A stretch of 64,000 nucleotides of DNA from Streptosporangiaceae bacterium NEAU-GS5 (GTDB lineage: Bacteria > Actinomycetota > Actinomycetes > Streptosporangiales > Streptosporangiaceae). The position numbers and the translations under genes were made by a program. How positions within the stretch are numbered: the stretch's first letter is position 1; every line of letters begins with the position of its first letter. The stretch spans positions 147,484-211,483 of the forward strand of contig JAGFNW010000015.1 in assembly GCA_017592665.1 (NCBI GenBank), read 5' to 3'. The notes under the pieces are model-generated. The model was not told the origin of the DNA, searched no databases, and saw only the letters and a list, made by a program, of their open reading frames with translations. This document shows, in pieces, positions 31,333 to 39,528 of this stretch.

Positions 31333-31340
31333 CAAACTGT

Positions 31341-31367
31341 TTAGCACTCTACCCCATCGAGTGCAAG
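31341..31367 (-). promoter_or_regulatory. CIRCE element 2 (HrcA operator)
   Basis: TTAGCACTC-N9-GAGTGCAAG has a perfect left arm and two mismatches in the right. The two CIRCE centres are 35 bp apart, a tandem arrangement. Confidence 0.85.
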
Positions 31368-31423
31368 CGCCGCCCATTCTGACCAGGTCGGACCACTTTC
31401 GCGTGTGTACTGCCGACATGACG

Positions 31424-31458
31424 AAGGCCTGATCCAAACGCGGGATGGACCAGGCCTT
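31424..31458 (-). terminator. terminator-like stem-loop after the cold-shock gene
   Basis: AAGGCCTGATCCA pairs with TGGACCAGGCCTT except for one A-C position; the loop is 9 nt. It lies 24 nt beyond the csp stop (minus strand). There is no long U tract, common for actinobacterial terminators. Confidence 0.6.
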
Positions 31459-31481
31459 GCCACTACATGTCCTTGACGGGG

Positions 31482-31682
31482 TCAGACGGCCCGGACAGCC
31501 TCCGCCTGCGGGCCCTTCTGACCCTGAGTGATGTCGAACTCAACCCGTTGGCCCTGTTCGAGCGACTTGTAACCGTCCATCATGATTGCTGAGTAATGGA
31601 CGAACACGTCCTTACCACCGTCTACCGCGATGAAGCCGTAGCCCTTGTCCGCGTTAAACCATTTGACGGTGCCCTGCGCCAC
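31482..31682 (-). CDS. cold-shock protein CspA family
   Basis: The 66-residue single cold-shock domain is full length. It has RNP1 [10 protein letters not shown] and RNP2 VFVHYSAI, and ends with the usual QAEAVRAV. It binds single-stranded RNA and melts secondary structure. It sits between groEL2 and the cysO-like gene. A TTGACA box (minus strand, 31943-31948) ~260 bp upstream implies a 5' UTR of about 220 nt, in line with temperature-responsive leaders of csp genes. Confidence 0.95.
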   Translation of the reverse strand: MAQGTVKWFNADKGYGFIAVDGGKDVFVHYSAIMMDGYKSLEQGQRVEFDITQGQKGPQAEAVRAV

Positions 31683-32003
31683 TTTCCGACTCCTCTTGCT
31701 GGGCTACGGGCCGCGCCCATTCCACCGCACAGCCCGTGACCGCCGATCCCGAGCATTCCCCCGGTTACGTCGATCGCCTCGACCATACCTGTAGGTTGCC
31801 CTGGCACAACAGAGTCAATCTCCAAACTCATCCTTGACGTTCGCGGTTAGCTGAGCCGTGCAATTTCACCGACTGATTGGTTAGTTCGGAATTGCACCAT
31901 ATGCCATGGCACAGATATAGCTTCGATAACGATAGAACCCCATGTCAACATGGAAACACCCACGCACCGTAGGAGTACGCGGGTGTCCAGAAGGCCCTAC
32001 GGC
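31683..32003 (-). other. long csp leader / intergenic region
   Basis: These 321 bp separate the cysO-like stop from the csp start. The cysO-proximal end holds a stem CCGTAGG (31967-31973) / CCTACGG (31996-32002), a possible terminator. A TTGACA element on the minus strand (31943-31948) and AT-rich sequence follow, consistent with the csp promoter. The rest is probably the transcribed csp leader; no protein gene is evident. Confidence 0.55.
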
Positions 32004-32279
32004 TCAGCCGCCGGCGACCGCGGGGATCACGGAGATCTGCGCTCCGTCCGGCGTGGCCGTGTCCAGGCCGTCCGTGAAACGGACGTCCTCTTCCCCGACA
32101 TAGACGTTGACAAAACGGCGGATCTTGCCCGTTTCATCGAGGATGCGACCGCCGATGCCGGGATAGTCGGCGTCCAGCTTGGAGAGCACTTCCCGGAGGG
32201 TGCCTCCATCTCCGGAGACCTCGGCCGCGCCTCCCGTGTAAGTACGGAGAATCGTCGGGATCCGCACCGAAACGCTCAT
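32004..32279 (-). CDS. MoaD/ThiS-family sulfur carrier protein, CysO-like
   Basis: The 91-residue ubiquitin-like protein ends in AVAGG, the adenylated diglycine tail of sulfur carriers. The sequence VRIPTILRTYTGG at the start and the ending IPAVAGG match CysO, the carrier that delivers sulfide to O-phosphoserine for cysteine synthesis in mycobacteria. Here it is 19 nt downstream of thrC, with no cysM or mec gene beside it. Under the SAM riboswitch it would be made together with threonine synthase. Its role as CysO rather than a molybdopterin carrier is inferred. Confidence 0.85.
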   Translation of the reverse strand: MSVSVRIPTILRTYTGGAAEVSGDGGTLREVLSKLDADYPGIGGRILDETGKIRRFVNVYVGEEDVRFTDGLDTATPDGAQISVIPAVAGG

Positions 32280-32298
32280 TGCTCGCTCACTTTCTCAA

Positions 32299-33537
32299 TT
32301 AGTTGGCGAAAGCCGTACGGAATGCGTCGAGAGACGGCCTGATTACCGCGGCCGGGCGCGCCGAGCCGGCCACCGCGTCGAGCGTCTTGAGGCCGTCGCC
32401 CGTGTTGAGCACCACGGTCTCGGCGCCGGGGTCGAGCACGCCCTGCTCCACGAGCTTGCGCAGCACCCCCACGACCACGCCGCCCGCGGTCTCCGCGAAG
32501 ATCCCTTCCGTCCTGGCCAGCAGCCGGATGCCCTCGACCACCTGCTCGTCGGTGACGTCTTCCACCGCGCCGCCCGTGCGCCGCGCGATGTCCAGCACGT
32601 ATGGCCCGTCGGCGGGGTTTCCGATCGCCAGCGACTTCGCGATCGTGTCGGGCTTGACCGGCTGGACCACGTCGTGACCCGCCTTGAACGCGGTGGACAC
32701 CGGCGAGCAGCCGGCCGCCTGCGCCCCGAAGATGCGGATCGGCTTGTCCTCGACCAGGCCCAGCTTGATCAGCTCACGGAAGCCCTTGTCGACCTTGGTG
32801 AGCTGCGAACCGGACGCCACCGGGATGACGATCTGATCGGGCAGCCGCCAGCCGAGCTGCTCGGCGATCTCGTACGCCAGGGTCTTGGAGCCCTCGGCGT
32901 AGTAGGGCCGCAGGTTGACGTTGACGAAGCCCCACTTCTCACCGAGCGGGTCGCCGATGAGCTCCGAGCAGAAGCGGTTGACCTCGTCGTACGTGCCGTC
33001 GATGCCGACCAGGCGGCCGCCGTAGACGGACGCCATGACGATCTTCGGCTGCTCCAGGTCGGCGGGGATGAACACACACGCGTCGAGCCCGGCGCGCGCC
33101 GCGGCGGCGGTCACGGCGCCGGCGAGGTTGCCGGTGGACGAGCACGACAGCGTGTGGAATCCGAAGGCGCGGGCCGCCTCGAGCGCGATGGCCACCACGC
33201 GGTCCTTGAACGAGTGCGTGGGATTGCCCGAGTCGTCCTTCACGTAGAGGGAGCGAAGGCCCAGCTCGGCGGCGAGATTGTCGGCCTTGACGAGCTTGGT
33301 CCAGCCGGGCTGGAGGTTGGGGTGGCCCGCGACGCCCGCGGGGACGGGGAGCAGGTCCTTGTATCGCCAGATGCTGGTCGGCCCGGCGGCGATCTGCTCG
33401 CGGGTCACCGTGCCGAAGTCGTACGCCACCTCGAGTGGCCCGAAACAGTCAAGACAGGCGAAGCTCGGACCGAGATCGTAGCGGGCGCCGCACTCACGGC
33501 AGGACAGGGCTACGGCGGGGCCAAAGTCATTGGGCAT
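32299..33537 (-). CDS. thrC: threonine synthase
   Basis: The 412-residue PLP enzyme converts O-phosphohomoserine to threonine. It has an N-terminal zinc-ribbon-like segment (Cys13, Cys16, Cys28, Cys31), the PLP lysine Lys111 in NPTHSFKDRV and the phosphate-binding SSTGNLAGAV. The C-terminal TGDGLKTLDAV is also typical. It is read from the ATG at 33537, directly downstream of a SAM riboswitch whose P1 strand abuts the ribosome-binding sequence GAGGGAAAGG. The cysO-like gene follows in the same operon. Confidence 0.96.
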   Translation of the reverse strand: MPNDFGPAVALSCRECGARYDLGPSFACLDCFGPLEVAYDFGTVTREQIAAGPTSIWRYKDLLPVPAGVAGHPNLQPGWTKLVKADNLAAELGLRSLYVKDDSGNPTHSFKDRVVAIALEAARAFGFHTLSCSSTGNLAGAVTAAAARAGLDACVFIPADLEQPKIVMASVYGGRLVGIDGTYDEVNRFCSELIGDPLGEKWGFVNVNLRPYYAEGSKTLAYEIAEQLGWRLPDQIVIPVASGSQLTKVDKGFRELIKLGLVEDKPIRIFGAQAAGCSPVSTAFKAGHDVVQPVKPDTIAKSLAIGNPADGPYVLDIARRTGGAVEDVTDEQVVEGIRLLARTEGIFAETAGGVVVGVLRKLVEQGVLDPGAETVVLNTGDGLKTLDAVAGSARPAAVIRPSLDAFRTAFAN

Positions 33538-33554
33538 GGAAGCGAGGCCTTTCC

Positions 33555-33691
33555 CTCATCTTCGCCTGCGACCGCCTTGGCCACAGGCCGGAATTGGCAC
33601 CTGTCCCGGCCGACCTCGTCATTGACTACGAGCGAAACCGGGAGGGTTGCCGGGGCTTCGCAGGGCCGGTCCCTCCACCCCTCTGGATGAG
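33555..33691 (-). ncRNA. SAM riboswitch (S-box type) in the thrC leader
   Basis: On the minus strand the 137-nt aptamer has P1 CTCATC/GATGAG and the kink-turn region AGAGGGGTGGAGGGACCGGCCC. The core GAAGCCCCGGCAACC and the P3/P4 segment GGTGCCAATTCC are also present, all S-box hallmarks. P1 closes 17 nt before the ATG, and its 3' strand runs straight into GAGGGAAAGG. There is no room for a separate terminator, so SAM binding probably hides the ribosome-binding site. SAM-IV is the other class to consider. Confidence 0.88.
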
Positions 33692-33746
33692 CACGTATTC
33701 AGTTGTAGCTACGACTGTACCCGCGACTCCCCCGTGTCCGATTACC

Positions 33747-33765
33747 CGTCTCATTCAATGAGACG
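33747..33765. promoter_or_regulatory. perfect 19-bp palindrome between the sigma factor and thrC genes
   Basis: CGTCTCATT-C-AATGAGACG lies 6 nt past the sigma-factor stop and about 55 bp before the riboswitch. It can act as a stem-loop ending the sigma transcript or as an operator for the thrC promoter. Confidence 0.5.
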
Positions 33766-33771
33766 ATCCGA

Positions 33772-34356
33772 TCAACGGCCGAGATATGCGTCGCCGAGAA
33801 CGGCCTGGATGTATTTGCGGGCCTGGTGGATGCGGGACTTGGCGGTGCCGAGCGGGATGCCCAGCTGCTCGGCCACCTCGGCGTAGTCGAGCTGCACGAT
33901 GTCGCGCAGGACCAGCGCCTGGGCCAGGTCGGGTTTGTCGGCCTCCAGCGCCTCCATGGCGTCGAGCAGGTCGAGCCGCGAGCCGGCGATCACGCTCACG
34001 CGATGCGGGTCGGGTCGCTGCTCGGGCAGCTCCTCGGCCTGCTCGGACGCGCGCCGCTTGAGCGAGCGATAGGTGGTGCGCGCGCAGTTGGCCGTCACGA
34101 TGTGCAGCCACGTGCTGAACCGCGCCCGCCCCTCGAACCTGGCGATGTTGCGCGCCACCGCCAGGAGCGTGTCCTGGCAGGCCTCCTCCGCGTCCTGCCG
34201 ATAAGGCAGCAGCCGCTCACAGTGCCGGAGCACGTCGGGCTCGATGCGGCGGAGCAGTTCGCCCAGAGCGCGGTGATCCCCCTGGGCGGCCTCACGGGCC
34301 AGCTCCTCGGTCGTCTCGTCCAGCGCCACGACCCCCATCCTATGGGCGCGGGTCAT
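33772..34356 (-). CDS. ECF (sigma-70 family) RNA polymerase sigma factor
   Basis: The 194-residue protein has region 2 (LLPYRQDAEEACQDTLLAVARNIARFEGRARFSTWLHIVTANCARTTYRSLKRR) and region 4 (LVLRDIVQLDYAEVAEQLGIPLGTAKSRIHQARKYI). No anti-sigma gene is adjacent, unusual for an ECF factor. The start is either ATG 34356 (leaderless from the shared -10) or ATG 34338. It diverges from otsA over about 20 bp, so it may regulate that promoter. Confidence 0.93.
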   Translation of the reverse strand: MTRAHRMGVVALDETTEELAREAAQGDHRALGELLRRIEPDVLRHCERLLPYRQDAEEACQDTLLAVARNIARFEGRARFSTWLHIVTANCARTTYRSLKRRASEQAEELPEQRPDPHRVSVIAGSRLDLLDAMEALEADKPDLAQALVLRDIVQLDYAEVAEQLGIPLGTAKSRIHQARKYIQAVLGDAYLGR

Positions 34357-34360
34357 GTTT

Positions 34361-34367
34361 TATTAAT
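34361..34367. promoter_or_regulatory. shared bidirectional -10 (TATTAAT) of the sigma factor and otsA genes
   Basis: The 20-bp gap between divergent starts (34356 and 34377) contains one AT-rich patch. ATTAAT is its own reverse complement and offers a -10 to both directions, 9 bp before the otsA GTG and 4-5 bp before the sigma ATG. Both transcripts would be leaderless. Confidence 0.5.
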
Positions 34368-34376
34368 CTTCAAAGA

Positions 34377-35780
34377 GTGAGCACCCTGCTGGTGGCCTCC
34401 AACAGAGGGCCTGTCTCCTTCATCCTCGCCGACGACGGGGGACTGACCGTACGCCGCGGCGGCGGCGGCCTCGTGTCCGGCCTGTCCGACGTGGCCCGGG
34501 ACTACGACCTGCGCTGGGTATGCGCGGCGCTGTCCGACGACGACCGGAGCGCCGTGCGCGCCGGTCGGCTCGACGACGGCGTCCGGATGCTGGACATACC
34601 GCAGGCCGTCTTCCACCGGGCCTACAACGCGGTCGCCAACTCGACCCTGTGGTTCGTCAACCACCTGCTCTACAACACGCCCACGGCGCCGCTGTTCGAC
34701 ACGCGGTTCTGGCGGGAGTGGGAGTCCTACCGGGAATACAACGGGGCGTTCGCGCTGGCGCTCGCCGAGGACGCGGCGCACGAGGCCCGGGTCATGATCC
34801 AGGACTACCACCTGACGCTGGCCCCGGCCATGCTCCGGATGGAGCGGCCCGACGTGCGCATCTCGCACTTCTCGCACACGCCCTGGGCCCCGCCCGAATA
34901 CTTCTCGCTGCTGCCCGACGACGTGGCCGCCGAGGTCCTGTCGGGCATCCTCGGGGCCGACCATGCGGGCTTCCTGGCCTGGCGGTGGGCGTGGGCGTTC
35001 ATGGACTGCTGCGAGGCGATCCTCGGCGCCCGGGTCGACCGCGAGAGCCGTACGGTGACCTACGAGGACAGGACCACGCGCGTCGGGGTGCATCCGCTCG
35101 GCGTGGACGGCGACGCGCTCTGGGCGCGGGCCGCGGAGCCGGACGTCGAGTCCCACATGACGGCGATCAAGGAGCAGGTCGGCGACCGGCGGCTGATCGT
35201 GCGGATCGACCGCACCGAGCTGTCCAAGAACATCGTCCGCGGGCTCGCGGCCTACCGGGAGTTCCTGGCCGACCATCCGGAGTGGCACGGCCGGGTCGTG
35301 CACCTTGCCTTCGCCTATCCGTCGCGGCACGACCTGCCCGAATACCGCGAATACACGGCCGCCGTGCAGCGCTGCGCCAAGGAGATCGAGGACGCGTACG
35401 GCACGGAGGAGTGGGATCCGCTGATCCTCAACGTCAACGACGACTACCCGCGCTCGCTCGCCGCCTATCGGATGGCCGACGTGCTGCTGGTCAACCCGAT
35501 CAGGGACGGGATGAACCTGGTGGCCAAGGAGGGGCCCATCCTGTCGCCGCGCTGCGCGCTGGTGCTGTCGCGCGAGGCGGGCGCGGCGGCCGAGCTCGGG
35601 CCCGACTCGCTGCTGGTCAATCCGTTCGACGTGTCCGGCACGGCGGCGGCGCTGCACCGGGCGCTGATCATGCCGGAGGACGAGCGCGCCGAGCGGGCCG
35701 CCCGCCTCCGCACGGCCGCGACAGCGCTTCCCCCGCAGCAGTGGTTCGCCGACCAGCTCGCCGCGCTGGATGCGACCTGA
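34377..35780 (+). CDS. otsA: alpha,alpha-trehalose-phosphate synthase (GT20)
   Basis: The 467-residue enzyme joins UDP-glucose (or GDP-glucose) and glucose 6-phosphate into trehalose 6-phosphate. It opens VASNRGPVSF and has the nucleotide-sugar loop GGGGLVSGL. The C-terminal catalytic block is YRMADVLLVNPIRDGMNLVAKEGPILSPR. The GTG start is leaderless or nearly so. The phosphatase gene otsB lies 1.8 kb away on the opposite strand, so the two steps are not in one operon. Trehalose is an osmoprotectant and spore reserve in this group. Confidence 0.95.
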   Translation: MSTLLVASNRGPVSFILADDGGLTVRRGGGGLVSGLSDVARDYDLRWVCAALSDDDRSAVRAGRLDDGVRMLDIPQAVFHRAYNAVANSTLWFVNHLLYNTPTAPLFDTRFWREWESYREYNGAFALALAEDAAHEARVMIQDYHLTLAPAMLRMERPDVRISHFSHTPWAPPEYFSLLPDDVAAEVLSGILGADHAGFLAWRWAWAFMDCCEAILGARVDRESRTVTYEDRTTRVGVHPLGVDGDALWARAAEPDVESHMTAIKEQVGDRRLIVRIDRTELSKNIVRGLAAYREFLADHPEWHGRVVHLAFAYPSRHDLPEYREYTAAVQRCAKEIEDAYGTEEWDPLILNVNDDYPRSLAAYRMADVLLVNPIRDGMNLVAKEGPILSPRCALVLSREAGAAAELGPDSLLVNPFDVSGTAAALHRALIMPEDERAERAARLRTAATALPPQQWFADQLAALDAT

Positions 35781-35852
35781 CCCGCTGATTGTCAGCACAA
35801 GGACGCCCGTTATCGTGAGTTTGGCCAGATTTTGCACTTAACGGGGGACTTG

Positions 35853-37031
35853 GTGACCACCACCTCGCCGGTGATCCGCCTGACCAGAGATCGGCCGACG
35901 TGGCTGGTCTACCTCCTTCTCGCAGTGTTCGCGACCTACTTCTACACCCTGAACGCGGCCGTCCCCACGATCCGGGCCGAGCTCAGCCTCACCCAGGCCC
36001 AGGCGGGACTGCACGGCACGGCGCTGGCGGTCGGCGGCATCCTCTCCGGGATCACGCTGCCCTACATGTCGAGGAGATTCGGCCGGCGCGCGGTCGTCTG
36101 GGGCGGGACCGTCGGCATCTGCGTGGCCATGGTGATCATCGCCGCGGGCCACGTGCTCTGGGCGACCCTGCTCGGATACGCGGTGGCGAGCGTGGCCGGG
36201 GCCTTCGCCCTCTACGGGAGCATGGCCGTGCTGAGCGACCACCACGGCCCGGCGGGGGCGTCGGCGATCACAGAGGCGAACGCGTTCGCGGTGATCGCGG
36301 GGATCGCCAACACGTTCGTCTTCTCACTGGCGTCCGGGTCGGTGCTGGGCTGGCGGGTCACACTGTTCGTGCCGATCGTGGGGGCGGCCGTGCTGGCCCT
36401 CGCGATGGGGCGGGTCTGGGTTCCCCCGGCCGAACCGGCGCCCGAGGACGCCGCCGCCACGGCCGCGCCGAAGGTCCGCGTGCCGTACGGCTGGCGCTTC
36501 CACCTGGCCGGCGCCGTGCTGCTGTGCTGCGTGGGGTTGGAGTTCTGCTTCAACCTGTGGGGCGCCGAACTGCTGCACCAGCGGACGGGGCTGTCGCTGG
36601 GAGACGCGGCCACCGGCCTGACCGCCATGATCATCGGGATCGCGATCGGCCGGTTCGGCGGGGCGCGGCTGGTGCTGCGTTACCCGCCGGGCCCGGTGCT
36701 GATCGCCTCGCTCCTGGTGACGCTGGGCGGCTGGGCGCTGTTCTGGGTCACCCCGGTGACCTGGCTGGCTTACGCCGGCCTGGTGCTGAGCGGACTGGGC
36801 CTATCGATGCAGTTCCCGCTGGCTCTGGCCCGCGTGCTCGGGGCTTCAGGAGGCCGGGCCGACCAGGCCAGCGGAGTGGCCGCGGCCTGGGCGAGCGTGG
36901 GCGCCGGGCTGGCACCGTTCGCGCTGGGCGCGTTCGGCGACGCGTTCGGCACCCACACGGCCTTCCTGCTGGCCCCCGGGCTCATCGTGCTGGCCGCCTG
37001 CGGGGTGCTCAGCTCCAGGACGCGTTCTTGA
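35853..37031 (+). CDS. MFS transporter, cyanate-permease (CynX/NimT)-like
   Basis: I take the GTG at 35853, preceded by ACGGGGGACTT; the longer in-frame reading lacks a site. The 392-residue protein has 12 membrane spans and starts PTWLVYLLLAVFATYFYTLNAAVPTIRAELSLTQAQAGLHGTALA, the early region of MFS transporters. The closest recalled group is CynX/NimT-like anion permeases, but no substrate can be given. Its 3' end overlaps the secreted-protein gene by 23 bp. Confidence 0.88.
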   Translation: MTTTSPVIRLTRDRPTWLVYLLLAVFATYFYTLNAAVPTIRAELSLTQAQAGLHGTALAVGGILSGITLPYMSRRFGRRAVVWGGTVGICVAMVIIAAGHVLWATLLGYAVASVAGAFALYGSMAVLSDHHGPAGASAITEANAFAVIAGIANTFVFSLASGSVLGWRVTLFVPIVGAAVLALAMGRVWVPPAEPAPEDAAATAAPKVRVPYGWRFHLAGAVLLCCVGLEFCFNLWGAELLHQRTGLSLGDAATGLTAMIIGIAIGRFGGARLVLRYPPGPVLIASLLVTLGGWALFWVTPVTWLAYAGLVLSGLGLSMQFPLALARVLGASGGRADQASGVAAAWASVGAGLAPFALGAFGDAFGTHTAFLLAPGLIVLAACGVLSSRTRS

Positions 37032-37536
37032 GGATCGCGGCCAGGTTCTTGGTGCCGAACCGGTCGACGATCAGGATCTTCGAGGCCGGCAGATACCACT
37101 CGCGCTGGGTGAAGTGGCCCACCACCTTGCCGCTGTGGTTGGTGCAGGCGATCGGCCAGGCGCGGTAGTAGGCCTTGTGGCCCGGGCCGACCTGCTTCAG
37201 GCCCTTCACCGGAGTGCCGGCCGTGCCGATGTAGAGCTTCTTGTCGTACGGGCACGGCTGGACGTCGGTGGCCGGATAGAACGGCGCGTCGGGCGTGTAA
37301 GGCCGGAAGATCTCGTGGCCCATCTTGATGGCCTCCGGCCCGAGGACCTGGAAGCTGTGCTTGCCGGTCACCACGCGCTTCCAGTCGCCCTTTCCGGCGA
37401 CCTTCCACGACGAGGGGACGGTCAGGGTCAGCCCCTTGCGGAAGTGGAGGCCATGCGAGCTGGACGCCTGGGCGGCGGCCGCGGGGACCACGAGCGCGGT
37501 CACGGCGACGCCGGTGGCGATCATAGTGCGGAACAT
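37009..37536 (-). CDS. secreted protein of unknown function
   Basis: From the ATG at 37536 the protein has 175 residues with a signal peptide (MFRTMIATGVAVTALVVPAAAAQASS). The mature part is basic and includes the segment LKQVGPGHKAYYRAWPIACTNHSGKVVGHFTQREWYLPASKILIVDRFG. One Cys pair (C in QPCPYD and in IACTNH) may form a disulfide. It follows otsB by 10 nt and is probably co-transcribed with it. No family recognised. Confidence 0.72.
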   Translation of the reverse strand: MFRTMIATGVAVTALVVPAAAAQASSSHGLHFRKGLTLTVPSSWKVAGKGDWKRVVTGKHSFQVLGPEAIKMGHEIFRPYTPDAPFYPATDVQPCPYDKKLYIGTAGTPVKGLKQVGPGHKAYYRAWPIACTNHSGKVVGHFTQREWYLPASKILIVDRFGTKNLAAILKNASWS

Positions 37537-37546
37537 GAGGCCGACT

Positions 37547-38326
37547 CTAAGAAGTCCGGATTGCAAAAGACTTGTCGAGTTCCTCCAGGAACGTGACCAC
37601 TCCTGCCGGGCCGTCGACCACCAGATCGGCCCGCTCCGCCAGAGCCGTGACCTCCGCCGAGCCGCTGCACACTTTCAACCCGGGCAGCCCGCTCGCCTCG
37701 ACCGCGTCGAACGCCGCCAGGTCGCCGAGGTCGTCGCCGACGAAGATGACCGAGTCGGCCGTCTTCTCCCGCAGGAACGCCGTCAGCGCCTGGCCCTTGT
37801 CCATGCCCGGGGGCCGCAGCTCCAGCACATAGCGCCCCGGCTCGACCACCAGGCCCGCCTCGGCGGCCAGGCGCGCGACCGATTCGCGCAGCGCGTCGAG
37901 CGTGCCCTGCGGGTCGGGGCAGCGGCGCGTGTGCAGCGCCATCGCCTGCCCCTTGTCCTCGATGGACGCCTGCGAGGGCGCGAGCGCGGGCAGTGCCCGC
38001 CGCACGAGATCGAGGCCGGGATGCGGGGGCGGGGCCGTCAGCTTGCCGCCCGCCCAGCGCTCGCGGCCGTAGTGACCGAGGATGGTCAGGCCCGGCACGT
38101 CGGCGAGGCCGGGCCCGAGCTCGAGCACGGTCAGCGGCGGGCGGCCCGTGATGATCACGATGGCCCGCATCCACTCGCCCAGCCGCGCCAGGACGGGCGG
38201 GGCGCCGGGATGGATCCACGCCTGCGCAGGATCGGCGACGATCGGCGACAGCGTGCCGTCGAAGTCGAGCCCGAGCAGAGCACGGGCCGGGTTGGCGATC
38301 ACGGCCTCGAGAGCGGACACGCTCAA
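37547..38326 (-). CDS. otsB: trehalose-phosphatase
   Basis: The 259-residue HAD phosphatase removes phosphate from trehalose 6-phosphate. HAD motif I is Asp21-Phe-Asp-Gly-Thr25, motif II in IVIITGRP, and the C-terminal motif VIFVGDDLGDLAAFDAV carries the Mg-binding acidic residues. The cap domain sits between. Its ATG overlaps the DUF3263 stop (ATGA), so the two genes are coupled, and the secreted-protein gene follows. Confidence 0.94.
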   Translation of the reverse strand: MSVSALEAVIANPARALLGLDFDGTLSPIVADPAQAWIHPGAPPVLARLGEWMRAIVIITGRPPLTVLELGPGLADVPGLTILGHYGRERWAGGKLTAPPPHPGLDLVRRALPALAPSQASIEDKGQAMALHTRRCPDPQGTLDALRESVARLAAEAGLVVEPGRYVLELRPPGMDKGQALTAFLREKTADSVIFVGDDLGDLAAFDAVEASGLPGLKVCSGSAEVTALAERADLVVDGPAGVVTFLEELDKSFAIRTS

Positions 38327-38577
38327 AAGCCTAGACGGCGCGCCGCCCGCTCACGCTGCCGGTCGGCCCTCATCTTGCGCAGCCGCTTGACCAGCATCGG
38401 GTCGGCCTCGAGCGCCTCAGGACGGTTGATCAGCTCGCTGAGCAGCTGATAGTAGCGGGTCGCCGAGATGTCGAAGGTCTCTTTGATGGCCTGCTCCTTG
38501 GCCCCCGCGTAGCGCCACCACTGCCGCTCGAAGGCGAGCATGCGCTCATCCCGCTCAGTGAGGGGCTGAGGATCCAT
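38323..38577 (-). CDS. DUF3263-family protein
   Basis: The 84-residue protein has the compact DUF3263 form: LTERDERMLAFERQWWRYAGAKEQAIKETFDISATRYYQLLSELINRPEALEADPMLVKRLRKMR and an Arg-rich tail. The middle looks like a helix-turn-helix, so it is probably a small DNA-binding protein. Function is unknown. It overlaps otsB by ATGA and lies first in the otsB operon. Confidence 0.85.
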   Translation of the reverse strand: MDPQPLTERDERMLAFERQWWRYAGAKEQAIKETFDISATRYYQLLSELINRPEALEADPMLVKRLRKMRADRQRERAARRLGF

Positions 38578-38651
38578 GCGGCCATGCTAGACCCGCGAGA
38601 CCCCACCCCGAGGCTGTTCAGGGTGGATTGCGGGACGTATGGTCACGTGGT

Positions 38652-39461
38652 GTGACCTCAGCGATTATCACCCTGCTCAGCGACTACGGGCTCGAGGACG
38701 GTTTCGTGGCGGCCTGCCACGGCGTGATCATCGGAATCGCTCCGCAAGCCAGGATCATCGATGTGGGACACCTGGTGCCCGACGGCGACGTGCGGCGCGG
38801 GGCGGCGATCCTCGCCCAGACCGTGCCCTACCTGCCGAGCGGCGTCCACGTGGCGGTGGTCGACCCGGCCGTCGGCAGCACGCGGCACGCGGTTGCCGTC
38901 CAGGCGGGCGACCGCGTGTTCATCGGGCCGGACAACGGGCTGCTGTCGTGGGCCGTGCACGCCGTCGGCGGCGCCCAGGCGGCGTACGAGATCACCAACG
39001 AGGATCTGTTCCTGAAACCCGTGTCGCCCACCTTCCACGGCCGCGACATCTTCGCGCCGGTCGCCGCCCACCTGGTCAACGGCGCCTCACCGGCCGACCT
39101 TGGGCCCCTGATCGACATCGGCAGACTGGTGACGCTGCCCACGCCGTCGTCGCGGCTGCGCGACGACGCGGCCGAGGGCGAGGTGCTGTCGGTCGACCAC
39201 CACGGCAACGTCCAGCTGTCGATCACGGGGGCCGACCTGAGCTCGCTCGGCGCCCACATCGGCGACACGCTGGCGATCTGGCTGGGCGTGCGGCAGCTGT
39301 CCGTGCCCTACCGGGAGACGTTCGCGGCCGTGTCGCCCGGCGAGCTGGTCGCCTACGTCGACTCGGCCGGCCTCGTGGCCATGGCCGTCAACGCCGGCGA
39401 CGCCTTCCAGCGCCTCAGTCTCCCCCCGGGCGCCCACGTGCGCATCGGACTATCCCGATAA
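38652..39461 (+). CDS. SAM hydroxide adenosyltransferase / DUF62-family enzyme
   Basis: The 269-residue protein (GTG at 38652) belongs to the family that splits S-adenosylmethionine, as in the bacterial SAM hydrolases and fluorinase/chlorinase relatives. Motifs seen: TLLSDYGLEDGFVA with the conserved Asp, the loop VVDPAVGSTRHAVAV, and the C-terminal GEVLSVDHHGNVQLSI with the catalytic His. Chlorinases and fluorinases share the fold but differ in the halide loop; I assume the common hydrolase. The enzyme lowers SAM levels in the cytoplasm. Confidence 0.9.
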   Translation: MTSAIITLLSDYGLEDGFVAACHGVIIGIAPQARIIDVGHLVPDGDVRRGAAILAQTVPYLPSGVHVAVVDPAVGSTRHAVAVQAGDRVFIGPDNGLLSWAVHAVGGAQAAYEITNEDLFLKPVSPTFHGRDIFAPVAAHLVNGASPADLGPLIDIGRLVTLPTPSSRLRDDAAEGEVLSVDHHGNVQLSITGADLSSLGAHIGDTLAIWLGVRQLSVPYRETFAAVSPGELVAYVDSAGLVAMAVNAGDAFQRLSLPPGAHVRIGLSR

Positions 39462-39528
39462 ATAGGAAATTACGCCGCGTATCACAGTGTGCACGTATTG
39501 GTAACCCGCCAGATGCCAAGCTGTCCGC

